Shown piece after piece: positions 1-10,136 of a stretch of 64,000 nucleotides of DNA (position 1 is its first letter; each line of letters starts with the position of its first letter). The notes under the pieces are model-generated. The model did no database searches. It was not told the DNA's origin and saw only the letters and a program-made list of their open reading frames with translations. This stretch comes from Variovorax sp. RA8 (GTDB lineage Bacteria; Pseudomonadota; Gammaproteobacteria; Burkholderiales; Burkholderiaceae_C): contig NZ_LR594662.1 in NCBI RefSeq assembly GCF_901827175.1, positions 6,138,001 through 6,202,000 on the forward strand, in the 5' to 3' direction. A program made the translations under genes and the position numbers.

Positions 1-864
1 CCGCGCGGCCGCGTGATCGAGATCTACGGCCCGGAATCCTCGGGCAAGACCACGCTCACGCTGCAGGTCATCGCCCAGATGCAGAAGCAGGCCGGCACCT
101 GCGCCTTCGTCGATGCCGAGCATGCGCTGGACGTTCAGTACGCGCAGAAGCTGGGCGTAAACCTGTCCGACCTGCTGATCAGCCAGCCCGATACCGGCGA
201 GCAGGCCCTGGAGATCGTCGACTCGCTGGTGCGCTCGGGCGCGGTCGACCTGATCGTCGTCGACTCGGTGGCCGCGCTCACGCCCAAGGCCGAAATCGAA
301 GGCGAGATGGGCGACTCGCTGCCCGGCCTGCAGGCGCGGCTCATGAGCCAGGCGTTGCGCAAGCTCACCGCCACCATCAAGAAGACCAACTGCATGGTCA
401 TCTTCATCAACCAGATCCGCATGAAGATCGGCGTGATGTTCGGCTCGCCCGAGACCACCACCGGCGGCAATGCACTGAAGTTCTACGCCTCGGTGCGCCT
501 GGACATCCGCCGCATCGGCACCATCAAGAAGGGCGACGAGGCGATCGGCAACGAGACCAAGGTCAAGGTGGTGAAGAACAAGGTCTCGCCGCCCTTCAAG
601 ACGGCCGAGTTCGACATCCTGTTCGGCGAGGGCATCAGCCGCGAGGGCGAGATCATCGATATGGGCGTGACCGCCAAGATCGTCGACAAGTCGGGCGCCT
701 GGTACGCCTACAACGGCGAGAAGATCGGACAGGGCCGGGACAACGCGCGCGAGTTCCTGCGCGAGAACCCGACGCTCTCGCGAGAGATCGAGAACAAGGT
801 GCGCGAGTCGCTGGGCATACCGCTCCTGCCCGAGGACGCGGGCGAGGGCGCATCCGGGGCTTGA
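1..864 (+). CDS. recA: RecA recombinase, 5' truncated by window edge
   Basis: RecA is the ATP-dependent DNA strand-exchange protein that also triggers LexA cleavage in the SOS response. The reading frame is already open at base 1, so the N-terminal part lies upstream. Visible are the Walker A motif GPESSGKTT in the first 20 residues, the Walker B-like [10 protein letters not shown] stretch, the [20 protein letters not shown] segment of the L2 DNA-binding loop, and a C-terminal domain ending in an acidic tail. recX begins 6-9 bases after the stop, the usual recA-recX pairing. The LexA-controlled promoter must lie outside the window. The family call is certain. Confidence 0.98.
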   Translation, partial: PRGRVIEIYGPESSGKTTLTLQVIAQMQKQAGTCAFVDAEHALDVQYAQKLGVNLSDLLISQPDTGEQALEIVDSLVRSGAVDLIVVDSVAALTPKAEIEGEMGDSLPGLQARLMSQALRKLTATIKKTNCMVIFINQIRMKIGVMFGSPETTTGGNALKFYASVRLDIRRIGTIKKGDEAIGNETKVKVVKNKVSPPFKTAEFDILFGEGISREGEIIDMGVTAKIVDKSGAWYAYNGEKIGQGRDNAREFLRENPTLSREIENKVRESLGIPLLPEDAGEGASGA

Positions 865-873
865 TCACCGGTG

Positions 874-1323
874 ATGGCTTCCAGTGCTCCTTCCCTCAAG
901 GGTCGCGCACTGCGACTGCTCGGGCAACGCGAGCACTCGCGCAGCGAACTCGAGCGCAAGCTGGCCAGGTACGAGGAAGAGCCCGGCTCGCTGGCACGTG
1001 CGCTCGACGAGCTGGCCGCCAAGGACTTCATCAGCGAGGCGAGGGTGGTGCAGTCGGTATTGCACCAGCGCGCGGCACGTCACGGCGCGGCGCGCGTGCG
1101 CCAGGAACTGCTGCACAAGGGCGTTGCGCCGGAGGCAGTGGCCGAGGCGGTGGCCAGTCTTGCGGCCAGCGAGCTCGACCGAGCGCGCGGAGTCTGGCGC
1201 CAGCGCTTCGGCGTGCCGCCGCAAAACGCGGGCGAGCGGGCCAGGCAGGTCCGATTCATGTTGGCGCGCGGCTTCGCCGCGGCCGTGGTGGCCAAGGTAC
1301 TGCGCGAGGGGTCCGACGAATGA
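874..1323 (+). CDS. recX: RecX regulatory protein
   Basis: RecX binds RecA filaments and restrains RecA activity. The protein is about 149 residues, normal for the family, rich in Arg, Glu and Leu, with the three-helix repeat pattern (ALRLLGQREHSRSELERKL, then a second repeat around LAAKDFISEARVVQSVL). The ATG at 874 is preceded directly by an in-frame GTG at 871, and either could be used. It follows recA by under 10 bases and is surely co-transcribed with it. It converges with argC, and a hairpin lies over the two stop regions. Confidence 0.95.
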   Translation: MASSAPSLKGRALRLLGQREHSRSELERKLARYEEEPGSLARALDELAAKDFISEARVVQSVLHQRAARHGAARVRQELLHKGVAPEAVAEAVASLAASELDRARGVWRQRFGVPPQNAGERARQVRFMLARGFAAAVVAKVLREGSDE

Positions 1324-1354
1324 GGGGCCTGAGCCCAGAGCGGCTCAGAGCCCC
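1324..1354. terminator. Hairpin between convergent recX and argC
   Basis: GGGGC and CTGAGCC (1324-1335) pair with GGCTCAG and GCCCC (1342-1354), with one bulged A at 1349 and a six-base loop. The stem includes the argC stop codon and its last codons. There is no T-tract on either side, so it is not a classic intrinsic terminator. A bidirectional transcript-end or RNA-stabilising role is inferred from its place between converging genes. Confidence 0.45.
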
Positions 1355-2274
1355 AGCATCAGCTTCAGGTTCTGTACCGCGGCACCGCTGGCGCCCTTGC
1401 CCAGGTTGTCCAGGCGGGCAATGACGACGGCATGGCGGTGGTCCTCGTTCGGGAACACCCGGATCTCGAGGTCGTTGGTGTCGTTCAGCCCCAGCGCGTC
1501 GAGCTTGCCGTCCTCGGTGGGTGGCAGCACCTTCACGAACTGCTCCGGCGTGTTGCTCTGGGCGTAGTGCGCCGCCAGCGCCTCCTGCAGGTCTCGGGCC
1601 CTGGGCTTGCCGGGGAGGTCGTCCAGATGCAAGGGTAGCTGCACCAGCATGCCCTGCTTGAAGTTGCCCACTGAGGGGATGAACACCGGCCGGCGCGTCA
1701 GGCCGGTGTACTTCATGATTTCGGGGATGTGCTTGTGCTTGAGGCCCAGGGCGTAGGTCTCGAACAGCGGCGCTTCGCCCTTCTCGTAGGCCTCGATCAT
1801 GGTGCGGCCGCCGCCCGAGTAGCCGCTGACGGAGGGCAGGGCGATCGCGTGGCCGGCCGGCAGCAGGCCGGCATCGACCAGCGGGCGGACGATGGCGATG
1901 GCGCCGGTCGCATAGCAGCCGGGATTGGCCACGCGCTCGGCCTTGGCCACCGCGTCTTTCTGGCCCGCCACCAGTTCGGGAAAGCCGAACACCCAGCCGG
2001 CAGCCGTGCGGTGCGCCGTCGAGGCGTCGATGATCTTGGGACGGCGGCCGTGGCCTTCGAGCTGGTCGATGAGCGCCACGGATTCGCGCGCCGCGTCGTC
2101 ATGCAGGCAGAGCACCACCAGGTCGACGCCCGCCATCAGCTCGCGCTTGGCAGCCACGTCCTTGCGCAATTCGGGGGCGATGCTCACGAGTTCGACCTGC
2201 GGCATCTTCTGCAGCCGCTCGCGGATCTGGAGGCCGGTGGTGCCGGCCTCGCCGTCGATGAAGACCTTGGGCAT
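1345..2274 (-). CDS. argC: N-acetyl-gamma-glutamyl-phosphate reductase, type 2
   Basis: ArgC carries out the NADPH-dependent reduction of N-acetylglutamyl phosphate in arginine synthesis. At 309 residues this is the short type-2 form. The N-terminus has the dinucleotide-binding start [20 protein letters not shown]. The catalytic Cys is at about residue 120 in [11 protein letters not shown], and the substrate-binding region [12 protein letters not shown] follows. The ATG at 2274 is chosen because the conserved protein begins there. The frame stays open far upstream across sucCD, but that stretch is antisense and not part of the gene. It is monocistronic and divergent from sucC, with 189 bases between the starts. 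Confidence 0.96.
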   Translation of the reverse strand: MPKVFIDGEAGTTGLQIRERLQKMPQVELVSIAPELRKDVAAKRELMAGVDLVVLCLHDDAARESVALIDQLEGHGRRPKIIDASTAHRTAAGWVFGFPELVAGQKDAVAKAERVANPGCYATGAIAIVRPLVDAGLLPAGHAIALPSVSGYSGGGRTMIEAYEKGEAPLFETYALGLKHKHIPEIMKYTGLTRRPVFIPSVGNFKQGMLVQLPLHLDDLPGKPRARDLQEALAAHYAQSNTPEQFVKVLPPTEDGKLDALGLNDTNDLEIRVFPNEDHRHAVVIARLDNLGKGASGAAVQNLKLMLGL

Positions 2275-2463
2275 GGTGGAGCCTCGGATTGCCTCGGGGG
2301 CGTAAGAAGAAATTACGTAGTGGCCGCAGCGACGGCACGCCGTTGGTGCGGCGCACCATGATACAGTCCCCTGCTGTCCTCCGCCCGGCCACCCCCGAGC
2401 GCCGCGGCCCGAGGGCAACACGAAATCTCCCGTTCCCAACCCTCGTTCCCGAGAGACACCCTC

Positions 2464-3630
<1,167 letters not shown>

Positions 3631-3639
3631 GGAAAAGAC

Positions 3640-4533
3640 ATGTCGATCTACATCAACAAAGACACCAAAGTCATCACCCAGGGCATCACCGGCAAGACCG
3701 GCCAGTTCCACACCGAGAAGTGCCAGGAATACGCGAACGGCAAGAACTGCTTCGTGGCTGGCGTGAACCCGAAGAAGGCCGGAGAGTCGATCTTCAACAT
3801 CCCGATCTTCGGCTCCGTGAAAGAAGCCGCGAAGCAGACCGGCGCCACCGTCTCGGTGATCTACGTGCCGCCGGCCGGCGCCGCAGCTGCCATCTGGGAA
3901 GCGGCCGAGGCCGACCTCGACATGGCGATCTGCATCACCGAGGGAATCCCGGTCCGGGACATGCTCGAGTTGCGCAACAAGATGAAGGCGAAGGTCGCCG
4001 CGGGCGGCAAGGAAACCCTGCTGCTCGGCCCGAACTGCCCCGGCCTGATCACGCCCGACGAGATCAAGATCGGCATCATGCCCGGTCACATCCACCGCAA
4101 GGGCCGCATCGGCGTGGTCAGCCGCTCCGGCACGCTGACCTATGAAGCCGTGGCGCAGCTCACCGAGATCGGCCTTGGCCAGTCGAGCGCAGTGGGCATC
4201 GGCGGCGACCCGATCAACGGCCTCAAGCACATCGATGTGATGAAGGCCTTCAACGACGATCCCGACACCGATGCCGTCATCATGATCGGCGAAATCGGGG
4301 GCCCTGACGAAGCCGACGCAGCCCGCTGGTGCAAGGACCACATGAAGAAGCCGGTGGTCGGCTTTATCGCCGGCGTGACCGCCCCTCCGGGCAAGCGCAT
4401 GGGCCACGCGGGTGCCCTCATCTCCGGCGGCGCGGACACGGCGGAAGCCAAGCTCGCGATCATGGAGGAATGCGGATTCAAGATCACGCGCAACTTCTCG
4501 GAACTGGGCAAGCTCCTCAAAGCACAGATCTGA
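3640..4533 (+). CDS. sucD: Succinyl-CoA ligase, alpha subunit
   Basis: The alpha subunit binds CoA in its N-terminal Rossmann-like domain and carries the phospho-histidine intermediate. The 297 residues start [18 protein letters not shown], the CoA-binding signature. The active histidine is at about residue 256 in [14 protein letters not shown]. It is the second gene of sucCD and is followed 29 bases later by an intrinsic terminator. Confidence 0.98.
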   Translation: MSIYINKDTKVITQGITGKTGQFHTEKCQEYANGKNCFVAGVNPKKAGESIFNIPIFGSVKEAAKQTGATVSVIYVPPAGAAAAIWEAAEADLDMAICITEGIPVRDMLELRNKMKAKVAAGGKETLLLGPNCPGLITPDEIKIGIMPGHIHRKGRIGVVSRSGTLTYEAVAQLTEIGLGQSSAVGIGGDPINGLKHIDVMKAFNDDPDTDAVIMIGEIGGPDEADAARWCKDHMKKPVVGFIAGVTAPPGKRMGHAGALISGGADTAEAKLAIMEECGFKITRNFSELGKLLKAQI

Positions 4534-4562
4534 GCTGCCGCCTTTCCGGACCACACAAGAAG

Positions 4563-4597
4563 AAAAGCGCTCGCAATTCACATTGCGGGCGCTTTTT
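4563..4597 (+). terminator. Intrinsic terminator of sucCD
   Basis: A 14-base stem (4563-4576 against 4583-4596, one G-U pair) closes a six-base TTCACA loop and runs into a T-tract. The left arm begins AAAA, so the hairpin could also work on the minus strand. It ends 26 bases before the TerC gene, so that gene either has its own promoter inside this gap or depends on read-through. Confidence 0.9.
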
Positions 4598-4622
4598 CAA
4601 TACATAACAGTGGAAAAGAGAC

Positions 4623-5306
4623 ATGGAATATCTGCAAACTGCCGGTTTCTGGATCGGCCTTGTCAAGATTGTCTGGATCAACATCATTCTTTCGGGGGAC
4701 AACGCGGTCGTGATCGCGATGGCTGCCCGTTCGCTGCCGCCGGCGCAGCAGAAGAAGGCCGTGGTGTTCGGATCGGGTGCCGCCGTGGTGTTGCGGATCG
4801 CGCTCACCGTCGTGGCGGCCAGGCTGCTGAAGCTGCCCTTCCTCCAGATCCTGGGCGGCGCGCTGCTGCTGTGGATCGGCGTGCAGTTGCTCGGCGACGA
4901 AGGCGAGGACGGCGGTGAGGAAAAGCAGTACGGCAGCATGTTCGCGGCGGTGCGGACCATCCTGCTGGCCGACCTGGTGATGAGCCTGGACAATGTGATC
5001 GCGGTCGCCGCTGCGGCGCAGGGCAACATGCTGCTGCTGATCCTCGGCCTGGCCATCAGCATCCCGTTGGTGATTTTCGGCAGTACCCTGATGATCAAGC
5101 TCATGGAGCGCTTCCCCATCATCATCATGCTCGGCGCCGCCCTGATCGGCTGGGTCGGCGGCGAGACAATCGCGAGCGACGCCGCGCTGAGCGGCGTGCT
5201 GTCGGCGAACCCTTGGCTCCACTATGCCGGCGCGGCCGCGGGTGCCTTCTTCGTCGTGGCCTATGGCAAGTGGCAGCAGCGGCGCGCTGTCACGGCTGTG
5301 CAATGA
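4623..5306 (+). CDS. TerC/YjbE-family integral membrane protein
   Basis: The TerC family comprises inner-membrane proteins, several linked to manganese or metal export. The 227 residues hold about seven hydrophobic segments. Two family motifs are visible: LSGDNAVVIAMA near residue 25, and the second half repeat LVMSLDNVIAVAAA near residue 125, each with a membrane-embedded Asp-Asn. An acidic loop (GDEGEDGGEEK) separates the halves. The closest named group is YjbE. A paralogue lies at 37105-37842 behind a manganese riboswitch, but the 89-base gap upstream of this copy has only the sucCD terminator and no such element. Confidence 0.9.
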   Translation: MEYLQTAGFWIGLVKIVWINIILSGDNAVVIAMAARSLPPAQQKKAVVFGSGAAVVLRIALTVVAARLLKLPFLQILGGALLLWIGVQLLGDEGEDGGEEKQYGSMFAAVRTILLADLVMSLDNVIAVAAAAQGNMLLLILGLAISIPLVIFGSTLMIKLMERFPIIIMLGAALIGWVGGETIASDAALSGVLSANPWLHYAGAAAGAFFVVAYGKWQQRRAVTAVQ

Positions 5307-5340
5307 TCGCGGCCTACTGATCCCCAAGCTCATTTGATTC

Positions 5341-6150
5341 ATGGCGAACCTAGGCGCATCCGTTTCCCCCGACACCGGCGCGCTCACCTGGGATTTCGCC
5401 GCGCTCACCGACCCCGGCCGCGTGCGCGCCAACAACGAGGACACGATCGCCTTCGACGCCGCGCTGGGCCTGGTGCTGCTGGCCGACGGCATGGGCGGCT
5501 ACAACGGCGGCGAGGTGGCCAGCGGCATGGCCGTCGCGCTGCTGCAGGCCAGCTTCGGACGCTGGCTCGCCCACGCCGGACCGAACGCCAACCCCCGCGC
5601 CGTGCGGCGCGCGCTGCAGGCCGGCACGGACGAGGCCAATGCCGCCGTCCTGGAAGCCGGCGTGGCCAACCTGCAGCTGCAGGGCATGGGCACCACGCTC
5701 GTGCTGGCCGCCTTCGGCCCGCGGCGCGCGATCGTCGGCCACATCGGCGACTCGCGCTGCTACCGCCTGCGCGACGAAAAGCTGGAGCTGCTCACGCGCG
5801 ACCACTCGCTGCTGCAGGAGCAGCTCGACGCGGGCGCCATCACGCCCGAGCAGGCGAGCCTGTCGCCGCACCGCAACCTGGTGACCCGCGCGCTGGGGAT
5901 CGAGCGCCACGTCGAGCTCGAAATGCATGAGCACAACGTGAGGGCAGGCGACGTTTTCCTGCTATGTTCGGACGGCCTGAGCGAGATGGTGCCCGACGCG
6001 CAGCTTTTCACGATTCTGTTACAAGATACCGGGCTGTCTGAAAAAGCAACACTTTTGGTTGCAGCCGCGAATGAAAATGGTGGCAAGGACAACATCTCGG
6101 TCGTCCTGGCCAGGGCCGGTTCGAGCGACGCGCCGCAGGCATCCGGATAG
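5341..6150 (+). CDS. PP2C-family Ser/Thr protein phosphatase (Stp1-like)
   Basis: This is a metal-dependent protein phosphatase acting on phospho-Ser/Thr. All PP2C motifs are present: DPGRVRANNEDT, LLADGMGGYNGGE with the metal-binding Asp, GTTLVLA, HIGDSRCYRL, LCSDGLSEMV and GKDNISVVL. The 269 residues show no membrane segment, so it is cytosolic. An FHA protein follows after 68 bases, the usual partner in phospho-threonine signalling, but no Ser/Thr kinase is present in this window. The ATG at 5341 gives the normal family N-terminus. Confidence 0.94.
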   Translation: MANLGASVSPDTGALTWDFAALTDPGRVRANNEDTIAFDAALGLVLLADGMGGYNGGEVASGMAVALLQASFGRWLAHAGPNANPRAVRRALQAGTDEANAAVLEAGVANLQLQGMGTTLVLAAFGPRRAIVGHIGDSRCYRLRDEKLELLTRDHSLLQEQLDAGAITPEQASLSPHRNLVTRALGIERHVELEMHEHNVRAGDVFLLCSDGLSEMVPDAQLFTILLQDTGLSEKATLLVAAANENGGKDNISVVLARAGSSDAPQASG

Positions 6151-6218
6151 GCAGGCTCGAACAAGTACCCGCTGCAGGTGACCGCCGTGACACAACAAAT
6201 GAGATCCAGGAGTCGGCC

Positions 6219-6869
6219 ATGCCGAAAATGATCGTTTCGATCGACGGCGTCGTCATCAAGGAAGTGACGCTCGCCAAGGACCGCACCACGCTGGGCCGGC
6301 GCCCGTACAACGACATCGTGATCGACAACCTGGCGATCAGCGGTGAGCACGCCGTGCTGCACATGATCGGCGGCGATGTCTACCTGGAAGATCTCAACAG
6401 CACCAACGGCACCTACGTCAACGGGCGGGCTGTCAAGAAGCAAGCGCTCGAACACAACGATGTCGTCGAGGTCGGCAAGTACAAGATCCGCTTCCTGGTG
6501 GGCGGCGGCGCGGCCGAAGGCGCCGGGCACGGCCCCACCATCGTGGCAACGTCCTCGGAGCCGATCCCGCTTTCATCCGCGCCCACGGTCCATACGCCGC
6601 TGGGCGGCTCCACGGGCGTGGCCGTCATCCGCGTCCTCTCGGGCAGCGGCGCCGGGCGCGAACTCTCGCTGCAGAAGGTTGTCACCACGATCGGCAAGCC
6701 CGGCGTCGCCGTAGCGGCGGTCACCCGGCGCCTGCACGGCTACGTGGTTGCGCCGATCGACGGCGGCACGGCCCTCAACGGCGAGCCCCTGGGCAACGAG
6801 GCGGTCGCCCTGCAAGATGGCGACGTGCTCGAGCTCGGCGGCACGCGGATGCAGTTCGTCGCCAACTGA
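6219..6869 (+). CDS. FHA-domain protein with a second degenerate FHA-like domain
   Basis: FHA domains bind phosphothreonine peptides. Residues about 20-90 form a canonical FHA domain (TTLGRRPYNDIVID, ISGEHAVL, NSTNGTYVNG). After a linker rich in Ser, Thr and Pro, residues about 125-216 look like a second weaker FHA fold (VTTIGKPG, TALNGEPLG, LQDGDVLELGG) without the classic SxxH. A CCAGGAG ribosome site precedes the ATG. It lies between the PP2C phosphatase and the CHASE2 cyclase, so it may read a phosphorylation state and pass it to the cyclase. That link is inference. Confidence 0.92.
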   Translation: MPKMIVSIDGVVIKEVTLAKDRTTLGRRPYNDIVIDNLAISGEHAVLHMIGGDVYLEDLNSTNGTYVNGRAVKKQALEHNDVVEVGKYKIRFLVGGGAAEGAGHGPTIVATSSEPIPLSSAPTVHTPLGGSTGVAVIRVLSGSGAGRELSLQKVVTTIGKPGVAVAAVTRRLHGYVVAPIDGGTALNGEPLGNEAVALQDGDVLELGGTRMQFVAN

Positions 6870-6908
6870 TCGCGTGAAGCGCGAGCGCCGCCGCGCACGC
6901 CGGTCCGC

Positions 6909-9185
6909 ATGAGCGGACTGCGGCGGCACGGCGCCCGCATTGCCATCACCCTGCTGCCCGTGATGCTCATGCTGCTGCATGCGGCGGACATCTGGCGGCT
7001 CCCCCTGCTGGTTCGGCTGGACCAAATCATCTACGACGCACGGCTGCGCGCCACCATGCCGGGAACGCTCGACCCGCGCATCGTGATCGTCGACATCGAC
7101 GAAACCAGCCTGCAACAGCTCGGCCAATGGCCCTGGAGCCGCGACAAGCTGGCACGCCTGACGGACGAGCTGATGGGACGCCAGCGAGCGGCGGTGCTTG
7201 GCTTCGACGTGCTTTTCGCCGAACCCGACACCAGCTCGGGCCTGCCCGTTCTGCGCCAGCTCGCCGCCGGCCCCTGGCACGACGATCCAAAGTTCGCCGC
7301 AGAGATCGAACGGCTCACGCCGCAGCTCGACCACGATGCCCTGTTCGCGACAGCGCTCGCCGGGCGGCGCGTGGCGCTTGGCTACTACTTCACCCAGACG
7401 GCCGGGGCGCGCGCCACCGGACGGCTGCCGGCGCCGGCGCTGCCGCCCCAGGCCTTTCCCCCGGGACTCGACTACGCCGCGCGCTGGAACGGCTTCGGCG
7501 CCAACATCCCGCTGCTGGCGACGGCTGCGCCGGAAGCCGGCTTCTTCAATGTCGTGCTCGACCCGCGCGAGGATGGCGTCGTGCGCTCGGTGCCACTGCT
7601 CGCACGTTACGACGGTACGGACGCGCGCCCCGGCCATTACGAGTCGCTCGCGCTGGTCGTGCACCGGCTGATCGAGGGATCGCCGCCCGCCCTGACCCCC
7701 GTGTTCGCGCCGGCCGCCAGCCCGGGCGGATGGCCTGCGCTCGAAGCCCTGCAGCTGGGCGCAGGCGCCTCCCGCCTGCGCGTGCCGGTCGACCAGAGTG
7801 CCAGCATGCTGGTGCCCTTCCGCGGCCCCGGCGGCGCGCGCGGCGGCTCCTTTCGCTACGTGGCCGCAGCCCAGGCGCTGGCCGGCGCGCTCGCCCCCGG
7901 CGAGCTCGAAGGGAAGGTGGTGCTCATCGGCACCACCGCCCCCGGCCTGCAGGATCTGCGATCGACGCCTGTCGGCGCCGTCTTCCCTGGCGTGGAAGTA
8001 CACGCTAACATCATCTCGGGCCTGCTGGACCGGCGACTGCTCGTGACGCCCGACTACGCGGCCGGCTACGAGCTTGTCACGGTGCTGGGCGCGGGGCTGC
8101 TCCTGGCCATCGGCCTCTCGCTGTTGTCGGCGCCGCGGGCCGCCCTGCTTGCCGTGCTCACTGCGGCCGCCCTGGCCGGGCTGAACAGCTGGCTCTACCT
8201 CGGCGCCGGCCTGGTGCTGCCGCTGGCGGCCGCGCTGGTCGTGGTGCCGCTCGCTTTCGCCTTCAGCATGAGCTGGGGCTACTTCGTCGAGGCCCGCGCC
8301 AGCCGCAGCCTGGCCAAGCTCTTCGGCACCTACGTGCCGCCGCAACTGGTCGACGAGATGCGCGCCGATCCCGCCCGCTACAGCATGCGGGCTCAAGGCA
8401 AGCAGCTCACCGTGATGTTCTGCGACATGCGCGGCTTCACCCGGCTGTCGGAACGGATGGCGCCTGTCGAGCTGCAGGCCTTCCTGAACGCCGTCTTCAG
8501 CCGCCTGACCCGGATCATCAGCGAGCACCGGGGCACCATCGACAAGTACATGGGCGATTGCGTCATGGCCTTCTGGGGCGCACCGGTGGACACGCCCGGC
8601 CACGCGGCCCTGGCCGTCGAGGCCGCCCTGCAGATGGCCGCGGCCGTGCGGGAGATCAACGGCACGCATCGCGACAACGGACGGCCGGAGATCAGCGTGG
8701 GCATCGGCATCAACACCGGCCTGATGAGCGTCGGCGACATGGGCTCGGCGGTGCGGCGCAGCTACACCGTGGTGGGCGACGCGGTCAACCTCGCTTCCCG
8801 GCTCGAAGGGCTGAGCAGCCACTATGGCATCGAGATCGTCGCCAGCGCCGCCACCCAAAGCGCGGCCCCGGATTTCGCCTGGCAGGAACTCGACCTCGTG
8901 CGTGTCAAGGGCAAGGCCAGGGCCGTGCGGATCTTCACCCCGCTGGGCCGGATGGGCGATTCGGCAGAGGGGTCGCACGAGGCGCTCGCGCAGTGGGCTC
9001 GTACACTCGACGCTTACCGCGCGCAGGATTGGCATCAAGCGCAACACCTGCTGGCCCCGCTGCTCGCTGCCGATGCCAAAAAAGTCCTTTACCAGTTGTA
9101 CGCCGAGCGTTTAGCCTCGCTGGCGTTGCGGCCCAAGGACCCCGACTGGGACGGCGCAACCCGGTTCGACAGCAAACAGCAATAA
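6909..9185 (+). CDS. CHASE2-sensor class III adenylate/guanylate cyclase
   Basis: This 758-residue membrane cyclase has an N-terminal TM, a periplasmic CHASE2 sensor (about 30-340, with PRIVIVDIDETSLQQLGQW), and three hydrophobic segments at about 375-455. A class III nucleotide cyclase domain follows (about 495-680). The metal-binding aspartates are D506 in FCDMRGFTRL and D550 in MGDCVMAFWG. GSAVRRSYTVVGDAVNLASR carries the catalytic Asn/Arg region. A helical tail of about 60 residues follows. It presumably makes cAMP, but substrate choice cannot be read with certainty. A cyclic-nucleotide phosphodiesterase follows after 13 bases, pairing synthesis with breakdown. Confidence 0.93.
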   Translation: MSGLRRHGARIAITLLPVMLMLLHAADIWRLPLLVRLDQIIYDARLRATMPGTLDPRIVIVDIDETSLQQLGQWPWSRDKLARLTDELMGRQRAAVLGFDVLFAEPDTSSGLPVLRQLAAGPWHDDPKFAAEIERLTPQLDHDALFATALAGRRVALGYYFTQTAGARATGRLPAPALPPQAFPPGLDYAARWNGFGANIPLLATAAPEAGFFNVVLDPREDGVVRSVPLLARYDGTDARPGHYESLALVVHRLIEGSPPALTPVFAPAASPGGWPALEALQLGAGASRLRVPVDQSASMLVPFRGPGGARGGSFRYVAAAQALAGALAPGELEGKVVLIGTTAPGLQDLRSTPVGAVFPGVEVHANIISGLLDRRLLVTPDYAAGYELVTVLGAGLLLAIGLSLLSAPRAALLAVLTAAALAGLNSWLYLGAGLVLPLAAALVVVPLAFAFSMSWGYFVEARASRSLAKLFGTYVPPQLVDEMRADPARYSMRAQGKQLTVMFCDMRGFTRLSERMAPVELQAFLNAVFSRLTRIISEHRGTIDKYMGDCVMAFWGAPVDTPGHAALAVEAALQMAAAVREINGTHRDNGRPEISVGIGINTGLMSVGDMGSAVRRSYTVVGDAVNLASRLEGLSSHYGIEIVASAATQSAAPDFAWQELDLVRVKGKARAVRIFTPLGRMGDSAEGSHEALAQWARTLDAYRAQDWHQAQHLLAPLLAADAKKVLYQLYAERLASLALRPKDPDWDGATRFDSKQQ

Positions 9186-9198
9186 AGGCTCTCGCAAA

Positions 9199-10008
9199 AT
9201 GCAGGTGCGCGTGTTGGGGTGCTCGGGCGCCATCGCCAAGGACTGCCGCACGACCTCGTTCCTGGTCGACAGCGATCTGCTGGTCGACGCCGGCACCGGC
9301 GTCGGCGACCTGAGCCTCGACGAGATGGGCGCCATCGACGACGTGGTGCTCACCCACTCGCATCTCGACCATGTGGCCGCATTGCCGCTGATGCTCGACG
9401 CGGTGGCCAGTCGCCGCGACAAGCCGCTGCGCGTGCATGCCCTGCGCGCCACCATCGAGGCACTGCGGGCCCATGTGTTCAACAACGTGATCTGGCCGGA
9501 CTTCGCGAGCATTCCCAGCCTGGAGGCGCCGTTCGTGAGCTTCCACGACATCGTGGTCGGGCAGGAGCTGCAGCTGGGAACGCGGGCGCCCAAGAACATC
9601 GAGGTGCTGCCGGCCGTTCACACCGTGCCGGCCTGCGGCTATGCCGTGCGCTGCGCCAAGGGCGGACCGCACTGGGTCTTCAGCGGGGATACCGAGCGCA
9701 ATCCTGCGTTCTGGCAGCGGGTGAATCAGCTCGACGTGGCAATGCTGGTGATCGAGACGGCGTTCAGCAACCGGGAGCAGGCGCTGGCGCGGCGCAGCCT
9801 TCATTTGTCGCCGGCGACGCTCGCGGACGAGTTGGCGCACATTGCAGTCGACAAGGGCTACCCGATCTACATCACCCACACCAAGCCGGCCGAGACCGAG
9901 GAGATCATGAGCCAGATCGCCGGGCTGGCGGACGGCTCGCAGATGCACGGTGGTGGGCGGGGGTGGGACATTCGGTGGCTGGAGGCGGCGGGGGTGCTGC
10001 AGGTCTGA
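9199..10008 (+). CDS. Metallo-beta-lactamase-fold 3',5'-cyclic-nucleotide phosphodiesterase (class II type)
   Basis: The 269 residues begin MQVRVLGCSGAIAKDCRTTS. The metal-binding THSHLDH motif spans residues 52-58, with VFSGDTERNP and ITHTKP further on. This arrangement, including the N-terminal GCSGA element, fits the class II cAMP phosphodiesterase branch of the metallo-beta-lactamase fold. Another MBL hydrolase activity remains possible. The gene begins 13 bases after the cyclase stop, and this tight coupling to a nucleotide cyclase supports the cAMP assignment. pilA lies about 200 bases downstream behind its own promoter. Confidence 0.85.
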   Translation: MQVRVLGCSGAIAKDCRTTSFLVDSDLLVDAGTGVGDLSLDEMGAIDDVVLTHSHLDHVAALPLMLDAVASRRDKPLRVHALRATIEALRAHVFNNVIWPDFASIPSLEAPFVSFHDIVVGQELQLGTRAPKNIEVLPAVHTVPACGYAVRCAKGGPHWVFSGDTERNPAFWQRVNQLDVAMLVIETAFSNREQALARRSLHLSPATLADELAHIAVDKGYPIYITHTKPAETEEIMSQIAGLADGSQMHGGGRGWDIRWLEAAGVLQV

Positions 10009-10035
10009 CTTGGAGCGTCGGGTGACTGACAAATT

Positions 10036-10072
10036 TGTCGGGCCCTGTCCTTCCCCGGCAACAGGATGTGTC
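10036..10072 (+). promoter_or_regulatory. Candidate PilR-binding TGTC cluster upstream of pilA
   Basis: Three TGTC motifs lie at 10036-10039, 10046-10049 and 10069-10072, roughly 65-100 bases upstream of the sigma-54 element at 10137. PilR in Pseudomonas binds clustered sites with a (C/G)TGTC core at such a distance. The first overlaps a perfect 12-base palindrome GACAAATTTGTC (10028-10039). The call rests on motif and spacing only. Confidence 0.5.
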
Positions 10073-10136
10073 ACACCCTGTAACTGAAATGGGGGCTTGT
10101 AAGCAGTTCTACTGCGTTCAAGGAGTTGTAACGAGG

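Noticed and set aside
6573..9047. Long minus-strand frame across the FHA and cyclase genes
   Set aside because: It is a shadow of the CHASE2-cyclase, with Arg/Ala/His-rich translation and no domain. The plus strand carries complete motifs.
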